A stretch of DNA of 64,000 bases, from the NCBI RefSeq assembly GCF_001187435.1, contig NZ_LFXA01000008.1, positions 1 through 64,000 on the forward strand, written 5' to 3'. Made by a program: the position numbers and the translations under genes. This document shows positions 39,395-48,127 of this stretch, piece after piece (the first letter of the stretch is position 1; every line of letters begins with the position of its first letter). Source of the DNA: Streptomyces caatingaensis (GTDB lineage: Bacteria > Actinomycetota > Actinomycetes > Streptomycetales > Streptomycetaceae). The notes below the pieces were generated by a model. The model ran no database searches. It saw nothing but the letters and a program-made list of their open reading frames with translations, and had not been told where the DNA came from.

Positions 39395-40386
39395 AGGTCT
39401 CCTCCGTCCGCGCCGTCGTCCGTCGCCTCCGGGCCCTCCGACGCGTCCGCCGGGTCCGTCGCGCTCGCCGCGTTCGCGGTGTCGGAGAGGACGCCGAGCA
39501 GGTCCTCGGCGAGTCCGGGCTTGAGCAGGCCGCTCGCGAGGGCGCGGTCGGCGGTGGTGCGGGCCATGGCCAGATAGCCGGCGACGGCCTGCGGGGCGTG
39601 GGCGCGGAGCTGGGCGACGTGCGCGGCCACGGTGCCGGCGTCGCCGCGCGCGACCGGGCCGGTCAGGGCCGCGTCACCGCTGCGCAGCGCGTTGTCGAGG
39701 GCGGCGCCGAGCAGCGGGCCGAGCATGCGGGCCGGGTGGGCGACGCCCGCCGTGCCGAGCAGTTCCATGGCCTGCGCCACCAGGGTCACCAGGTGGTTGG
39801 CGCCGATGGCGAGGGCCGCGTGGTAGAGCGGCCGGGCGGACTCGTCGATCCACTCGGGCTCGCCGCCCATCTCGATGACCAGCGCCTCGGCGGCCAGCCG
39901 CAGTTCCTCGGGGGCGGTGACGCCGAACGAGCAGCCGGCCAGCCGCTGGACGTCCACGCTCGTGCCGGTGAACGTCATGGCCGGGTGCAGGGCGAGCGGC
40001 AGGGCCCCGGCCCGCGTGGCGGGGTCCAGGACGGCGGCGCCGTGCCGCCCGGAGGTGTGGACCAGGATCCGGCCGGGGCGGACGGCCCCGGTCTCGGCGA
40101 GCCCGGCCACCAGCCCCGGCAGGACGTCGTCCGGCACGGTCAGCAGGACGAGTTCGGCCCGGGCCAGCACCTCGGCCGGGGGGACGACGGGGACGCCCGG
40201 CAGGATCTCGGCGGCCCGGCGCAGCGAGGCGTCGGAGACGGCCGAGACGGCGACGGGCCGGTGCCCTGCGAGGGCGAGCGAGGCGGCGAGCACGGGGCCC
40301 ACGCGGCCCGCGCCGACGACGCCCACGGTGAGGCGGGCGGGGCGGTCCTGCGGGGCGGTCTGCCCGGGGGGGTGGTGTGCGTTCAC
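39391..40386 (-). CDS. Rossmann-fold and DUF2520 domain oxidoreductase-like protein
   Basis: 331 residues from GTG 40386. The N-terminal NAD(P)-binding Rossmann fold is '[29 protein letters not shown]' (in part), followed by '[18 protein letters not shown]'. The C-terminal helical DUF2520 domain is '[13 protein letters not shown]', '[24 protein letters not shown]' and '[20 protein letters not shown]'. The layout resembles ketopantoate reductase and pyrroline-5-carboxylate reductase. Being first in an operon with panC suggests ketopantoate reduction (a PanE substitute), which is inference. The final 35 residues are Ala/Asp rich and disordered. Confidence 0.9.
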   Translation of the reverse strand: MNAHHPPGQTAPQDRPARLTVGVVGAGRVGPVLAASLALAGHRPVAVSAVSDASLRRAAEILPGVPVVPPAEVLARAELVLLTVPDDVLPGLVAGLAETGAVRPGRILVHTSGRHGAAVLDPATRAGALPLALHPAMTFTGTSVDVQRLAGCSFGVTAPEELRLAAEALVIEMGGEPEWIDESARPLYHAALAIGANHLVTLVAQAMELLGTAGVAHPARMLGPLLGAALDNALRSGDAALTGPVARGDAGTVAAHVAQLRAHAPQAVAGYLAMARTTADRALASGLLKPGLAEDLLGVLSDTANAASATDPADASEGPEATDDGADGGDL

Positions 40387-40520
40387 GCGGCGGGATGCCT
40401 TCCGTTCCAGTCCGCGGGGGTACCGGACGATTCCGCTGTCATGCTACGCGCTCGCGCCGGGCGGCCCCGGTGGGCGGAGTTTTGCCCCGGTCCCTCCCCG
40501 GCGGGGGCGCCTCCACCGCC
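40387..40520 (-). promoter_or_regulatory. Upstream region of the DUF2520-panC-nad-coaX operon
   Basis: This 134-base gap holds the presumed operon promoter. A TAGCAT -10-like hexamer is visible on the minus strand at about 40440-40445, and GGAAGG lies upstream of the GTG at 40386. I found no site that I could assign to a known NAD or CoA regulator. Confidence 0.35.
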
Positions 40521-40760
40521 TCAGCGGCAGCGCTGCGGCACTCGCGCCGCGGCCGCCCCGGGGGCGGGAGCGACCACCCGCACGGCCGGACGCCGTCGCC
40601 ACCACCGCGCCGGACGCCCCGCCAGCACCCGCCGGAACTGCCGCCACTCATGCATCTCCCGGGCCACCCGCACCTCGTCCGTGCCCGGCGCCGGCGGCGC
40701 CGCGACACCCTGTCGAAGAGCCCGGTAGCTGTCGAACATGTGCTGCTGGATCACGTTCAT
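40521..40760 (-). CDS. Small conserved basic protein, divergent from the ArsR gene
   Basis: 79 residues from ATG 40760 (MNVIQQHMFDSYRALRQGVA). The start of the protein, 'MFDSYRALRQG', followed by 'PPAPGTDEVRVAREMHEWRQFRRVL', is a compact pattern I associate with small Streptomyces proteins placed next to an ArsR-type regulator. The C-terminal half is rich in Arg/Trp/Pro ('RPARWWRRRPAVRVV'). The function is unknown. The 100-base space to the ArsR gene carries a TTGACG/CGTCAA palindrome that could be the shared operator. Confidence 0.65.
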   Translation of the reverse strand: MNVIQQHMFDSYRALRQGVAAPPAPGTDEVRVAREMHEWRQFRRVLAGRPARWWRRRPAVRVVAPAPGAAAARVPQRCR

Positions 40761-40801
40761 GCCCCCACCGTGCGCCCCGCGCGGCACCCCCTGCCCATGG
40801 A

Positions 40802-40818
40802 TTGACGAGGACCGTCAA
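40802..40818. promoter_or_regulatory. Inverted repeat TTGACG-n5-CGTCAA, candidate ArsR operator
   Basis: A perfect 6-base inverted repeat with a 5-base centre in the divergent gap between 40760 and 40860. On each strand TTGACG/TTGACG also looks like a -35 box, so binding would block promoters on both sides. Confidence 0.5.
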
Positions 40819-40859
40819 ATGATCATCACCGGGGCGGCGGGGCACGGAGAATGAGACGC

Positions 40860-41981
40860 ATGAGCGTGACGATCGACATCGCGGGCCTGCCGCCTGAGCG
40901 TGTCCTGTTCGCCGCGTCGCCCCTGGCCGAGCTGGGCCACGCCCTGCACGTGCTCGCCGAGCCCTCGCACCACCCCGGGCTGCACGGCTGGGTGACGGCG
41001 ACGGCCGCGGGGCTCAAGCCCGACCTCGCCGACCGGCTGTGCGAGGCGGACTTCCTGTGGGGGCCGGTCTTCTCCGACATCTTCCTGCCGCTGGCGGCCC
41101 TGCCGTCGGCCGAGGGCCGGGCGGGCACCACGCTCACGGACGAACTCGACATGCTCGACCGGCTGGACGACGAGCGGTTCGTCGAGGCGGCCCTCGACGT
41201 CTCCTGTTCCGGCTACTACGCGGACGCCTCCATCGGCTCGCCGCTGCACGACGCGCGCTCCCGCGCCCTCACCCTGGAGCGCGCCGCGGCCCGCGGCCCG
41301 CGGAACGTGGTCTTCGCCCGCCGGCTGCTGGAGGACCCGCCCGGCGTACGGGCCTGGGTGCGGCGCCTGATGGAGGACTGCGAGCAGGCGTTCTTCGGGG
41401 ACGTCTGGCGCCGGGTCGGCGTCCAGCTCGCGACGGACGCCCGGCACAAGACGGAGGTGCTGCGCCGGCGCGGGCTGCGCGAGGCGCTGGCCGAGGTGTC
41501 GCCCGCGGTGTCGGTGGACGACCGCGGGACCCGCATCACCGTCGACAAGCTGACCTCCGGCCGGACCACGGCGCTCGATCCCGCGGTGGGCCCCGGCATC
41601 ACGCTCGTCCCGTCCTCCCTGGGCTGGCCCCACCTGCTCGTCCTGTCCGCGCCGGGCTGGCGGCCGGTGATCCACTACCCCGTCGCGACGCCCGGCCTGC
41701 CCGAGCCGGCCTCGCTGGACCTGATCAAGCTGCGCATGGAGGCCCTGGCCCACCCGATGCGGCTGCGCATGTGCCGCTGGCTGGCACGCAGCGCCTGCAC
41801 GACCGGCGAGCTGGCCACCGAGCACGGCATCAGCGCGCCGGAGGCGTCCCGGCACCTCGCGGTGCTGAAGAAGGCGGGCCTGCTCACCACCCGGCGCCGC
41901 GGCCGCTACGTGCTCCACCAGCTGGACCTGACGGTGGTGGCCCGGCTGGGGAGCGACTTCCTGGAGGGCGTGCTCCGTTAG
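40860..41981 (+). CDS. ArsR-type regulator with large N-terminal DUF5937-like domain
   Basis: 373 residues from ATG 40860, with GGAGA 9 bases upstream (ATG 40851 is too close to it). Residues 1-280 form an effector domain found in large actinobacterial ArsR proteins: 'RVLFAASPLAELGHALHVL', 'LCEADFLWGPVFSDIFLPL' and 'SLGWPHLLVLSAPGWRPVIHYPVA'. Residues about 290-370 are the ArsR winged helix: 'LRMEALAHPMRLRMCRWLAR', 'TTGELATEHGISAPEASRHLAVLKKAGLLTTRRRGRYVLHQLD' (in part). The class binds operators such as the inverted repeat at 40802-40818. The ligand is unknown. Confidence 0.9.
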   Translation: MSVTIDIAGLPPERVLFAASPLAELGHALHVLAEPSHHPGLHGWVTATAAGLKPDLADRLCEADFLWGPVFSDIFLPLAALPSAEGRAGTTLTDELDMLDRLDDERFVEAALDVSCSGYYADASIGSPLHDARSRALTLERAAARGPRNVVFARRLLEDPPGVRAWVRRLMEDCEQAFFGDVWRRVGVQLATDARHKTEVLRRRGLREALAEVSPAVSVDDRGTRITVDKLTSGRTTALDPAVGPGITLVPSSLGWPHLLVLSAPGWRPVIHYPVATPGLPEPASLDLIKLRMEALAHPMRLRMCRWLARSACTTGELATEHGISAPEASRHLAVLKKAGLLTTRRRGRYVLHQLDLTVVARLGSDFLEGVLR

Positions 41982-42018
41982 CGGCCGTTGGCGGCCGGGC
42001 GCAGCCGGGAGCGGCCGG

Positions 42019-42621
42019 TCAGAATCCGACCCGGTAGACCCGCCCCGTGTGCCGCCCCTCGACCGAGCGGACGTACGCGGCCGCCGCCGACGCCGCCGGT
42101 ACGGGCTCGTAGCCCGCGAAGATGTCGCCGTACGCCTCCACCGACTCCGTCAGCAGGGTCGGGCTGACCGCGTTGACGCGCCGCGGCGCCAGTTCGATCG
42201 CGGCGGCGCGGACGAACGCCTCGACCGCGCCGTTGGCGGCCGACGCCGCCGCCCCTCCGGCCACCGGCTCCTCCGAGAGGATCCCGGTGACGAGGGTGAA
42301 GGAACCGTTCGGCGCGAGGTGCCGGGCGCCCTGCCGGACGAGTTCGATCTGGCTGAGCGCCTTGGTCCGCAGCGTCGCCGTGAAGTCGTCCCCGCTCAGC
42401 GCGTCCAGCGGCTTGAAGACCGCCTCGCCGCCGGCGACGGCCACCGCGTCCAGGCCGGTCACGCGCTCGTAGAGGCGGCCGACGGCCTGCGGGTCGGAGA
42501 CGTCGAGCCGGACGTCGCCGCTGCCGCGGCCGACGGTGACGAGCTCGTGGCCGCGCGCGTCCAGCGCCTGGGCGACCGCGCTGCCGAGGGTGCCGGACGC
42601 GCCGACGAGGAGGATCTTCAT
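42019..42621 (-). CDS. Short-chain dehydrogenase/reductase
   Basis: 200 residues from ATG 42621. NAD(P) motif 'MKILLVGASGTLGSAVAQAL' (a GASGxLG loop as in atypical SDRs), then 'DVRLDVSDPQAVGRLYERV', 'LDAVAVAGGEAVFKPL', 'GSFTLVTGILSEEPVAGGAA' and 'AFVRAAAIELAPRRVNAVSPTLL', which keeps the Asn-Ala-Val-Ser-Pro segment of classical SDRs. The YxxxK catalytic pair is not obvious ('AASAANGAVEAFV' stands in its place), so the catalytic residues differ from the classical set. It is divergent from a LysR gene whose product probably controls it. Confidence 0.9.
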   Translation of the reverse strand: MKILLVGASGTLGSAVAQALDARGHELVTVGRGSGDVRLDVSDPQAVGRLYERVTGLDAVAVAGGEAVFKPLDALSGDDFTATLRTKALSQIELVRQGARHLAPNGSFTLVTGILSEEPVAGGAAASAANGAVEAFVRAAAIELAPRRVNAVSPTLLTESVEAYGDIFAGYEPVPAASAAAAYVRSVEGRHTGRVYRVGF

Positions 42622-42725
42622 GGCGGGAGCCTTTCTGCGGATCTGCTGGGGCGTTCCCACCCGACCGTACGGAGCCGGCTCCTCCCGCGGAAATGCCGTC
42701 TGGTCAGTCACTATGCTCCGCACGC

Positions 42726-43583
42726 ATGGATGTGGAACTGCGCCACCTCAAGGCCCTCGTCGCCATAGCCGACCTGGGCACCATCACCGCCGCGGCCGGT
42801 GCGCTGCACATGACACAGCCCGCGCTCTCCCGCACCCTCGCCCAGCTCGAACACCGCGTCGGGGTCCGGCTCGTGGACCGCTCGTCCCGCCGGCTGGCCC
42901 TCACCCCCGCCGGGCGCACCCTGCACGACCACGGCCGAGCCATCCTCGCCCACCTCGACGCGGCGCTCGCCGACACCGCCGCGGTCTCGCGGCCGCTGCG
43001 CGTCGGCTACAACTGCGCCGTCCTGGGCCGGCGCACCGTCCCGCTGCTGCGGTCCTGGCGGCGCGAACACCCGCATGTTCCACTGGAGTTGCGCCGGCGC
43101 GACAACCGCAGCGCCGGGCTGGCCGCCGGGGACGTGGACGTGGCGGTGATCCGCACCCTCCCCGGCGATCCGCGCATCCGGACCGAGGCCCTCTACTGGG
43201 AGGACCGCCTCGCCGCCCTCCCCGACGACCACCCCCTCGCCGCCCGCGACCGTCTCGCGCTCGCCGACCTGACCGGCGAAACCCTCGTCCTCTGCCGCGA
43301 CTTGAGCACCGCAAGCCCCGACCTGTGGCCCTCGGAGCGGCGGCCGCGCCGCCTGCTGGAGGTGCGGAACGTGGACGAGTGGCTCGGGGCGATCTGCACC
43401 GGCGAGGCGGTCGGTGTCGCGTCGGCGGGGACGGTCGAGAGTCATGCGCACCCCGGTGTGCGCTACGTCCCCGTCGTGGACGCCCCCGCCGTGGCGGTGC
43501 ACCTCGCCTACCCCGCGCACCCCACGCACCCCGGCACGGACGCCTTCCTGGCAGCGGTACGACGCCTGGCGGCCACCCCGTAG
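42726..43583 (+). CDS. LysR-family transcriptional regulator
   Basis: 285 residues from ATG 42726. The N-terminal winged helix is 'MDVELRHLKALVAIADLGTI' with 'ALHMTQPALSRTLAQLEHRVGVRLVDRSSRRLALT' (in part), the LysR signature. The C-terminal co-inducer domain begins near residue 90 ('PLRVGYNCAVLGRRTVPLLRSW'). It lies 105 bases from the SDR gene on the opposite strand, the classic LysR-target layout. The ligand is unknown. Confidence 0.94.
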   Translation: MDVELRHLKALVAIADLGTITAAAGALHMTQPALSRTLAQLEHRVGVRLVDRSSRRLALTPAGRTLHDHGRAILAHLDAALADTAAVSRPLRVGYNCAVLGRRTVPLLRSWRREHPHVPLELRRRDNRSAGLAAGDVDVAVIRTLPGDPRIRTEALYWEDRLAALPDDHPLAARDRLALADLTGETLVLCRDLSTASPDLWPSERRPRRLLEVRNVDEWLGAICTGEAVGVASAGTVESHAHPGVRYVPVVDAPAVAVHLAYPAHPTHPGTDAFLAAVRRLAATP

Positions 43584-43828
43584 CCCAACCCCGACGCACG
43601 GACCGGAGCACGCTTCCCCAAGCGGGGCCCAGGGGCGCAGCCCCCGGCGGGGTGCAGGGGCGGAGCCCCGCCTTCGCGCGGAACACGGGCTCGCGCGCCG
43701 GGCTCGCGCGCCGGGACCGCGCGCCGCGGCCACCCGTCAGGGTCGCGCAGGGGCGGAGCGCCCTGTGGAAGAGGGTTGGAGCCCCCTGTGGAAGAGGGTT
43801 GGGGTGGGGCAGGGGCAGGGGGCCGGGC
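43584..43828. repeat. Convergent intergenic region with hairpins and tandem repeats
   Basis: Between the LysR gene and the response regulator gene. It holds two GGGGC-n3-GCCCC palindromes (43632-43644 and 43657-43669), a 13-base tandem duplication (43687-43699 and 43700-43712) and a 19-base direct repeat CCCTGTGGAAGAGGGTTGG (43761-43779 and 43784-43802). No ORF of note. The hairpins probably stop transcription. Confidence 0.75.
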
Positions 43829-44506
43829 CTACAGGCCGGCGCCGCCCGCCCGGACGAGCCCGCTCTCGTACGCCAGCACGACCACCTGCACCCGATCCCG
43901 CAACCCCAACTTCGTCAGGATCCGCCCCACATGGGTCTTCACGGTCGCCTCCGACAGCACCAGCCGCCCCGCGATCTCCCCGTTCGAGAGCCCCTGGGCC
44001 ACCAGAAGCATCACCTCCCGCTCCCGGTCGGTCAGCCGCCCGATCCGGTCGTCGGCGGCGGCCGACGGGGCGGCGCCCGGCAGCATGGGGGTGAAGCGGT
44101 CGAGGAGCCGCCGCGTCGTGCTCGGGGCCACGACCGCGTCCCCGCTGTGGACGGCGCGGATCGCGCCGAGCAGCTCCGTCGGCGGCACGTCCTTGAGCAT
44201 GAAGCCGCTCGCCCCGACCTTCAGCGCGGAGAAGGCGTACTCGTCCAGGTCGAAGGTGGTCAGGATGAGCACCTTGGGCGCGTCCTCCCGGGCGCAGATG
44301 CGCCGCGTCGCCTCGACCCCGTCCAGCCGCGGCATGCGGACGTCCATCAGCACGACGTCCACCGCCGTCGTGGCCACCACCTCCAGCGCCTCCGCGCCGT
44401 CCCCCGCCTCGGCGACGACCTCCATGTCCGGCTGGGCCGCCAGCACCATGCGGAAACCGGTGCGCAGGAGCGCCTGGTCGTCGACGAGCATCACGCGGAT
44501 CGCCAT
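43829..44506 (-). CDS. NarL/LuxR-type response regulator
   Basis: 225 residues from ATG 44506; GGGAC lies 8 bases upstream. The receiver has 'MLVDDQALLRTGFRM', D55 phospho-acceptor ('VDVVLMDVRMPRLDG') and 'FMLKDVPPTELL'. The C-terminal LuxR helix-turn-helix is 'LTDREREVMLLVAQGLSNGEIAGRLVLSEATVKTHVGRILTKLGLRDR' (in part). It pairs with the histidine kinase at 44558, 51 bases upstream in the same operon. Target genes are unknown. Confidence 0.96.
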   Translation of the reverse strand: MAIRVMLVDDQALLRTGFRMVLAAQPDMEVVAEAGDGAEALEVVATTAVDVVLMDVRMPRLDGVEATRRICAREDAPKVLILTTFDLDEYAFSALKVGASGFMLKDVPPTELLGAIRAVHSGDAVVAPSTTRRLLDRFTPMLPGAAPSAAADDRIGRLTDREREVMLLVAQGLSNGEIAGRLVLSEATVKTHVGRILTKLGLRDRVQVVVLAYESGLVRAGGAGL

Positions 44507-44557
44507 GCAAGAGTCCCTTTCCACACATCCACAGAAACGTAAGCGCGGCAAGCGGGG

Positions 44558-45763
44558 TCAACGCCCCGGCTTCGCCGGCAACAGCACACTGATGCGGAAG
44601 CCACCACCCGGCCGCGGCCCCGCATCCAGCGTGCCCCCGACCATGCCGACCCGCTCGCGCATCCCGATGAGGCCGTGCCCCATCCCGTCCGCGCCGCCCG
44701 ACTCGTAGAGCTCGTGCTGCGCGCCCCGGCCGTCGTCCTCGACGAGCAGCCCGAGCCCGTCGTCGAAGTAGGTGAGCCGCACGCGGGCGCCGGCGTCCGG
44801 ACCGCCGTGCTTGCGGGTGTTGGTGAGCGCCTCCTGGACGATCCGGTAGGCGGTCAGCTCCACCCCGCTGGGCAGCGGCCGGGCGCTGCCCTCGATCTTG
44901 TACTCGACCGGCAGCCCGGCCCCGCGCACCTGCTCCACGAGCTCCTCGATCTGCTCCACGTCCGGCTGCGGGACGTACTCGCCGCCGGCCGGGGCGCCCT
45001 CCTCCGAGCGCAGCACGCCCAGCAGGCGGCGCATCTCGGCGAGGGCCTGCCGCCCGGTGCCGGAGATCGTCTCCAGCGCCTGCCGGGCCGTCTCGGGCGA
45101 GGAGTCCATGACGTACGCGGCGCCGTCGGCCTGCACGACCATGACGGACACGTTGTGCGCGACGACGTCGTGCAGTTCGCGGGCGATGCGGGCGCGCTCC
45201 GCGGCGACCGCCATCTTCGACTGCTGCTCGCGCTCCTTCTCCAGCCGCTCGGCGCGCTCCTCCAGCTGGGCCCAGTAGGCCCGGCGGGTGCGCATCCGGT
45301 CGCCGAGGACCCAGGCGAGGAGGAACGGCAGGGCCCCGAAGGCGTGATTGAGGATCTCGTGCGTGAGGTTGTCGCTGGTCACGTCCGGCCAGCGCCACCA
45401 GTACAGGAACGGCGCCGCCAGCCCGCCGACCAGGGCGAACCGGGACGCCCAGCGGGTGGTCCCGGAGGCGGCCGTGTAGACGACGACCAGCATCGGGATG
45501 TCGTAGACGTTGAACTGGACGTCCAGCGCGAGCTGCGCCAGCCCCGCGGCCGCCGCCAGCAGCAGCATCTTCTCGGGCCACCGCCGCCGCAGCGCGAGCA
45601 CCAGGCACAGGGCGAGCGAGATCACGACGACGGCGATCCGGTGGGCCGCCGTGGCCGTCGGCTCCTCGGACACCGTGAGGGCGCACAGCCCCAGCAGCAA
45701 CACGGCCCAGAAGCTGTCCACACCTGTGGGGTGTCTGCGGAGGAAGTCGTAGAGGCGGTGCAC
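44558..45763 (-). CDS. Sensor histidine kinase (HisKA_3 type)
   Basis: 401 residues from GTG 45763 (VHRLYDFLRRHPTG). Residues 15-155 contain several transmembrane helices with short loops. A coiled-coil (160-190) leads to the dimerisation domain with the phospho-acceptor H198 ('ARELHDVVAHNVSVMVVQ'). The HATPase_c domain has 'YRIVQEALTNTRKHGG', 'VEDDGRG' and 'GHGLIGMRERVGMVGG'. This is the NarX-type kinase fold and fits the NarL-type regulator downstream. The signal is unknown; the membrane part resembles the DUF of sensors that watch the membrane itself. Confidence 0.94.
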   Translation of the reverse strand: MHRLYDFLRRHPTGVDSFWAVLLLGLCALTVSEEPTATAAHRIAVVVISLALCLVLALRRRWPEKMLLLAAAAGLAQLALDVQFNVYDIPMLVVVYTAASGTTRWASRFALVGGLAAPFLYWWRWPDVTSDNLTHEILNHAFGALPFLLAWVLGDRMRTRRAYWAQLEERAERLEKEREQQSKMAVAAERARIARELHDVVAHNVSVMVVQADGAAYVMDSSPETARQALETISGTGRQALAEMRRLLGVLRSEEGAPAGGEYVPQPDVEQIEELVEQVRGAGLPVEYKIEGSARPLPSGVELTAYRIVQEALTNTRKHGGPDAGARVRLTYFDDGLGLLVEDDGRGAQHELYESGGADGMGHGLIGMRERVGMVGGTLDAGPRPGGGFRISVLLPAKPGR

Positions 45764-45884
45764 GTCACCCAGCGTAGGCACGCATGACGCCCGCCGGGGT
45801 CCGCCCGGCGATCGATCCCGCCCCACCGCGCCTACTCCGCAAGGTGGAGGCTCCGGCACCGCCGGGGGCGCTTAGCGTGGGCAC

Positions 45885-46904
45885 ATGACATCCGGTACGA
45901 CTCCCGGGACGCGCACCTGGCGGGCGGCGGCGGAGGCCGCCCTGTACGGCCCGGGCGGCTTCTACCACCGCCCCGAGGGCCCCGCGGGCCACTTCCGCAC
46001 CTCCGTCCACGCCTCCCCGCTCTACGCGGGCGCCGTCGCCGAACTGCTCCGCCGCGTCGACGACGCCCTCGGCCACCCCCCGGAGCTGACCTTCACCGAC
46101 CTCGGCGCGGGCCGCGGCGAGCTGGTCACCGGCGTCCTCGCGCACTGCCCGCCCGGACTGGCCGCGCGGCTGCGCCCGTACGCCGTCGAGCGCGCCGCCC
46201 GCCCGGCCGGCCTCGACGAGCGGATCCGGTGGCAGGACGCACCACCCGAAGGGGTGACCGGCCTGCTCTTCGCCAACGAGTGGCTCGACAACGTCCCGCT
46301 CGACGTCGTCGAGACCGACGGCGCGGGGACGCCGCGGCAGGTGCTCGTCCAGGAGGACGGCGAGGAGCTGCCCGGCGACCCCGTCTCCGGCGCCGACGCC
46401 GCGTGGCTCGCCCGCTGGTGGCCGGTGCGGGACGCCCCGCCCGGCACCCGGGCGGAGATCGGGCGGACGCGGGACGAGGCGTGGGCCGCGGCGGTCGGCA
46501 CCCTGCGGGCCGGCCTCGCCGTGGCCGTCGACTACGCGCACGAACGCGGCTCCCGCCCGCCCTTCGGCACCCTGACCGGCTTCCGCGAGGGCCGCGAGGT
46601 GCGGCCCGTGCCGGACGGCTCGTGCGACATCACCGCGCACGTCGCGCTCGACGCGTGCGCCGGGCCGGGCGCCCGGCTGACGACCCAGCGGGACGCCCTG
46701 CGCGCCCTCGGCGTGGACGGCGGCCGCCCGCCGCTCTCCCTCGCCTCGGCCGACCCCGCCGCGTACGTCCGGGCCCTGGGCACGGCCGGCGAGGCGGGCG
46801 AGCTGACCGCCCCCGGCGGCCTCGGCTCCTTCGGCTGGCTGCTCCAGCCGGTGGGGGACGAGTGCGCGGACCTGCTGCCGCCGGCTGAGAAACTGTTCCC
46901 ATGA
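45885..46904 (+). CDS. MidA/NDUFAF7-family SAM-dependent methyltransferase
   Basis: 339 residues from ATG 45885. The family pattern is clear: '[22 protein letters not shown]' (conserved Gly-rich start), '[20 protein letters not shown]' (SAM motif I), '[17 protein letters not shown]' (family-specific NEWLD-type motif) and '[10 protein letters not shown]'. The mitochondrial member NDUFAF7 dimethylates an arginine of the complex I subunit NDUFS2. Here the TGA overlaps the ATG of a NuoD homologue (the NDUFS2 orthologue family) by 4 bases, so the likely substrate is encoded next door. The bacterial activity is inferred from context. Confidence 0.88.
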   Translation: MTSGTTPGTRTWRAAAEAALYGPGGFYHRPEGPAGHFRTSVHASPLYAGAVAELLRRVDDALGHPPELTFTDLGAGRGELVTGVLAHCPPGLAARLRPYAVERAARPAGLDERIRWQDAPPEGVTGLLFANEWLDNVPLDVVETDGAGTPRQVLVQEDGEELPGDPVSGADAAWLARWWPVRDAPPGTRAEIGRTRDEAWAAAVGTLRAGLAVAVDYAHERGSRPPFGTLTGFREGREVRPVPDGSCDITAHVALDACAGPGARLTTQRDALRALGVDGGRPPLSLASADPAAYVRALGTAGEAGELTAPGGLGSFGWLLQPVGDECADLLPPAEKLFP

Positions 46905-48043
46905 CGGAGACGACGGTCGGCATCGGCGGCGCGGCGGAGAGCACCGACATGGTGCTCAACATCGGCCCTCAGCACCCCTCCACCCACGGGGTGCTGCGGC
47001 TGCGCCTCGTCCTCGACGGCGAGCGCGTGCGCAGCGCCGAGCCCGTGATCGGTTACATGCACCGGGGCGCCGAGAAGCTCTTCGAGGCGCGCGACTACCG
47101 GCAGATCGTCATGCTCGCCAACCGGCACGACTGGCTCTCCGCCTTCTCCAACGAGCTCGGCGTCGTCATGGCCGTCGAGCGGATGCTGGGCATGGAGGTG
47201 CCCGAGCGGGCGGTGTGGCTGCGCACGCTGCTGGCCGAGCTGAACCGGGTGCTCAACCACCTGATGTTCCTCGGCTCCTACCCCCTCGAACTGGGCGGCA
47301 TCACCCCGGTCTTCCACGCCTTCCGCGAGCGCGAGGTGCTCCAGCGGGTGCTGGAGGAGGTCTCCGGCGGCCGGATACACTACATGTTCAACCGCGTCGG
47401 CGGCCTGAAGGAGGACCTTCCCGCCGGCTGGCTGGACCGGGCCCGCTCGGCGGTGGCCGAGGTCCGCTCCCGCATGGACGTCCACGACCGCCTGGTCCTC
47501 GGCAACGAGATCTTCCGCGGGCGCACCCGGGGCGTCGGCGTCCTCTCCCCGGAGACGGTGCACGCGTACGGCGTGAGCGGCCCCATCGCGCGGGCCTCGG
47601 GCGTCGACTTCGACCTGCGCCGCGACGAGCCGTACCTGGCCTACGGCGAACTCGGCGACGTCCTGGAGGTCGTCACCCGCGAGGAGGGCGACTGCCTGGC
47701 CCGCTTCGAGTGCCTCCTGGCCCAGACCCACAACTCGCTCGCCCTGGCCACGGCGTGCCTCGACCGCCTTGCCGACCTGCCTCCCGGCCCGGTCAACCAG
47801 CGCCTCCCCAAGGTCCTCAAGGCCCCCGAGGGCGCCACCTACACCTGGACCGAGAACCCCCTCGGCCTCAACGGCTACTACCTCGTCTCCAAGGGCGAGA
47901 AGACCCCCTACCGCCTCAAACTCCGCTCCGCCTCCTTCAACAACATCCAGGCCCTGACCGAGCTGCTGCCCGGCACGCTGGTCGCCGACATGGTGGCGAT
48001 CCTGGGCTCGATGTTCTTCGTGGTCGGCGACATCGACAAGTAG
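46901..48043 (+). CDS. nuoD: NADH-quinone oxidoreductase subunit D, orphan copy (NuoD-like)
   Basis: 380 residues from ATG 46901. It has the 49-kDa subunit signatures '[18 protein letters not shown]', '[19 protein letters not shown]', '[15 protein letters not shown]', '[13 protein letters not shown]' and 'VGDIDK' at the C-terminus (the usual DxD/R end). Full length for a short NuoD. It is not next to other nuo genes, so it is an orphan copy outside a nuoA-N cluster. The Arg at position 55 in HRGAEK aligns with the arginine methylated in mitochondria. It may assemble into an alternative complex or replace NuoD in the main complex. Confidence 0.95.
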   Translation: MTETTVGIGGAAESTDMVLNIGPQHPSTHGVLRLRLVLDGERVRSAEPVIGYMHRGAEKLFEARDYRQIVMLANRHDWLSAFSNELGVVMAVERMLGMEVPERAVWLRTLLAELNRVLNHLMFLGSYPLELGGITPVFHAFREREVLQRVLEEVSGGRIHYMFNRVGGLKEDLPAGWLDRARSAVAEVRSRMDVHDRLVLGNEIFRGRTRGVGVLSPETVHAYGVSGPIARASGVDFDLRRDEPYLAYGELGDVLEVVTREEGDCLARFECLLAQTHNSLALATACLDRLADLPPGPVNQRLPKVLKAPEGATYTWTENPLGLNGYYLVSKGEKTPYRLKLRSASFNNIQALTELLPGTLVADMVAILGSMFFVVGDIDK

Positions 48044-48127
48044 CCGCCGGGGGACGGGGGTTGCCCCGGGGAGGGGCGGTGAAAGGACGGGGAGGGGGCG
48101 CGAGCCTCCCACCCCCTCCCGCGAGTT

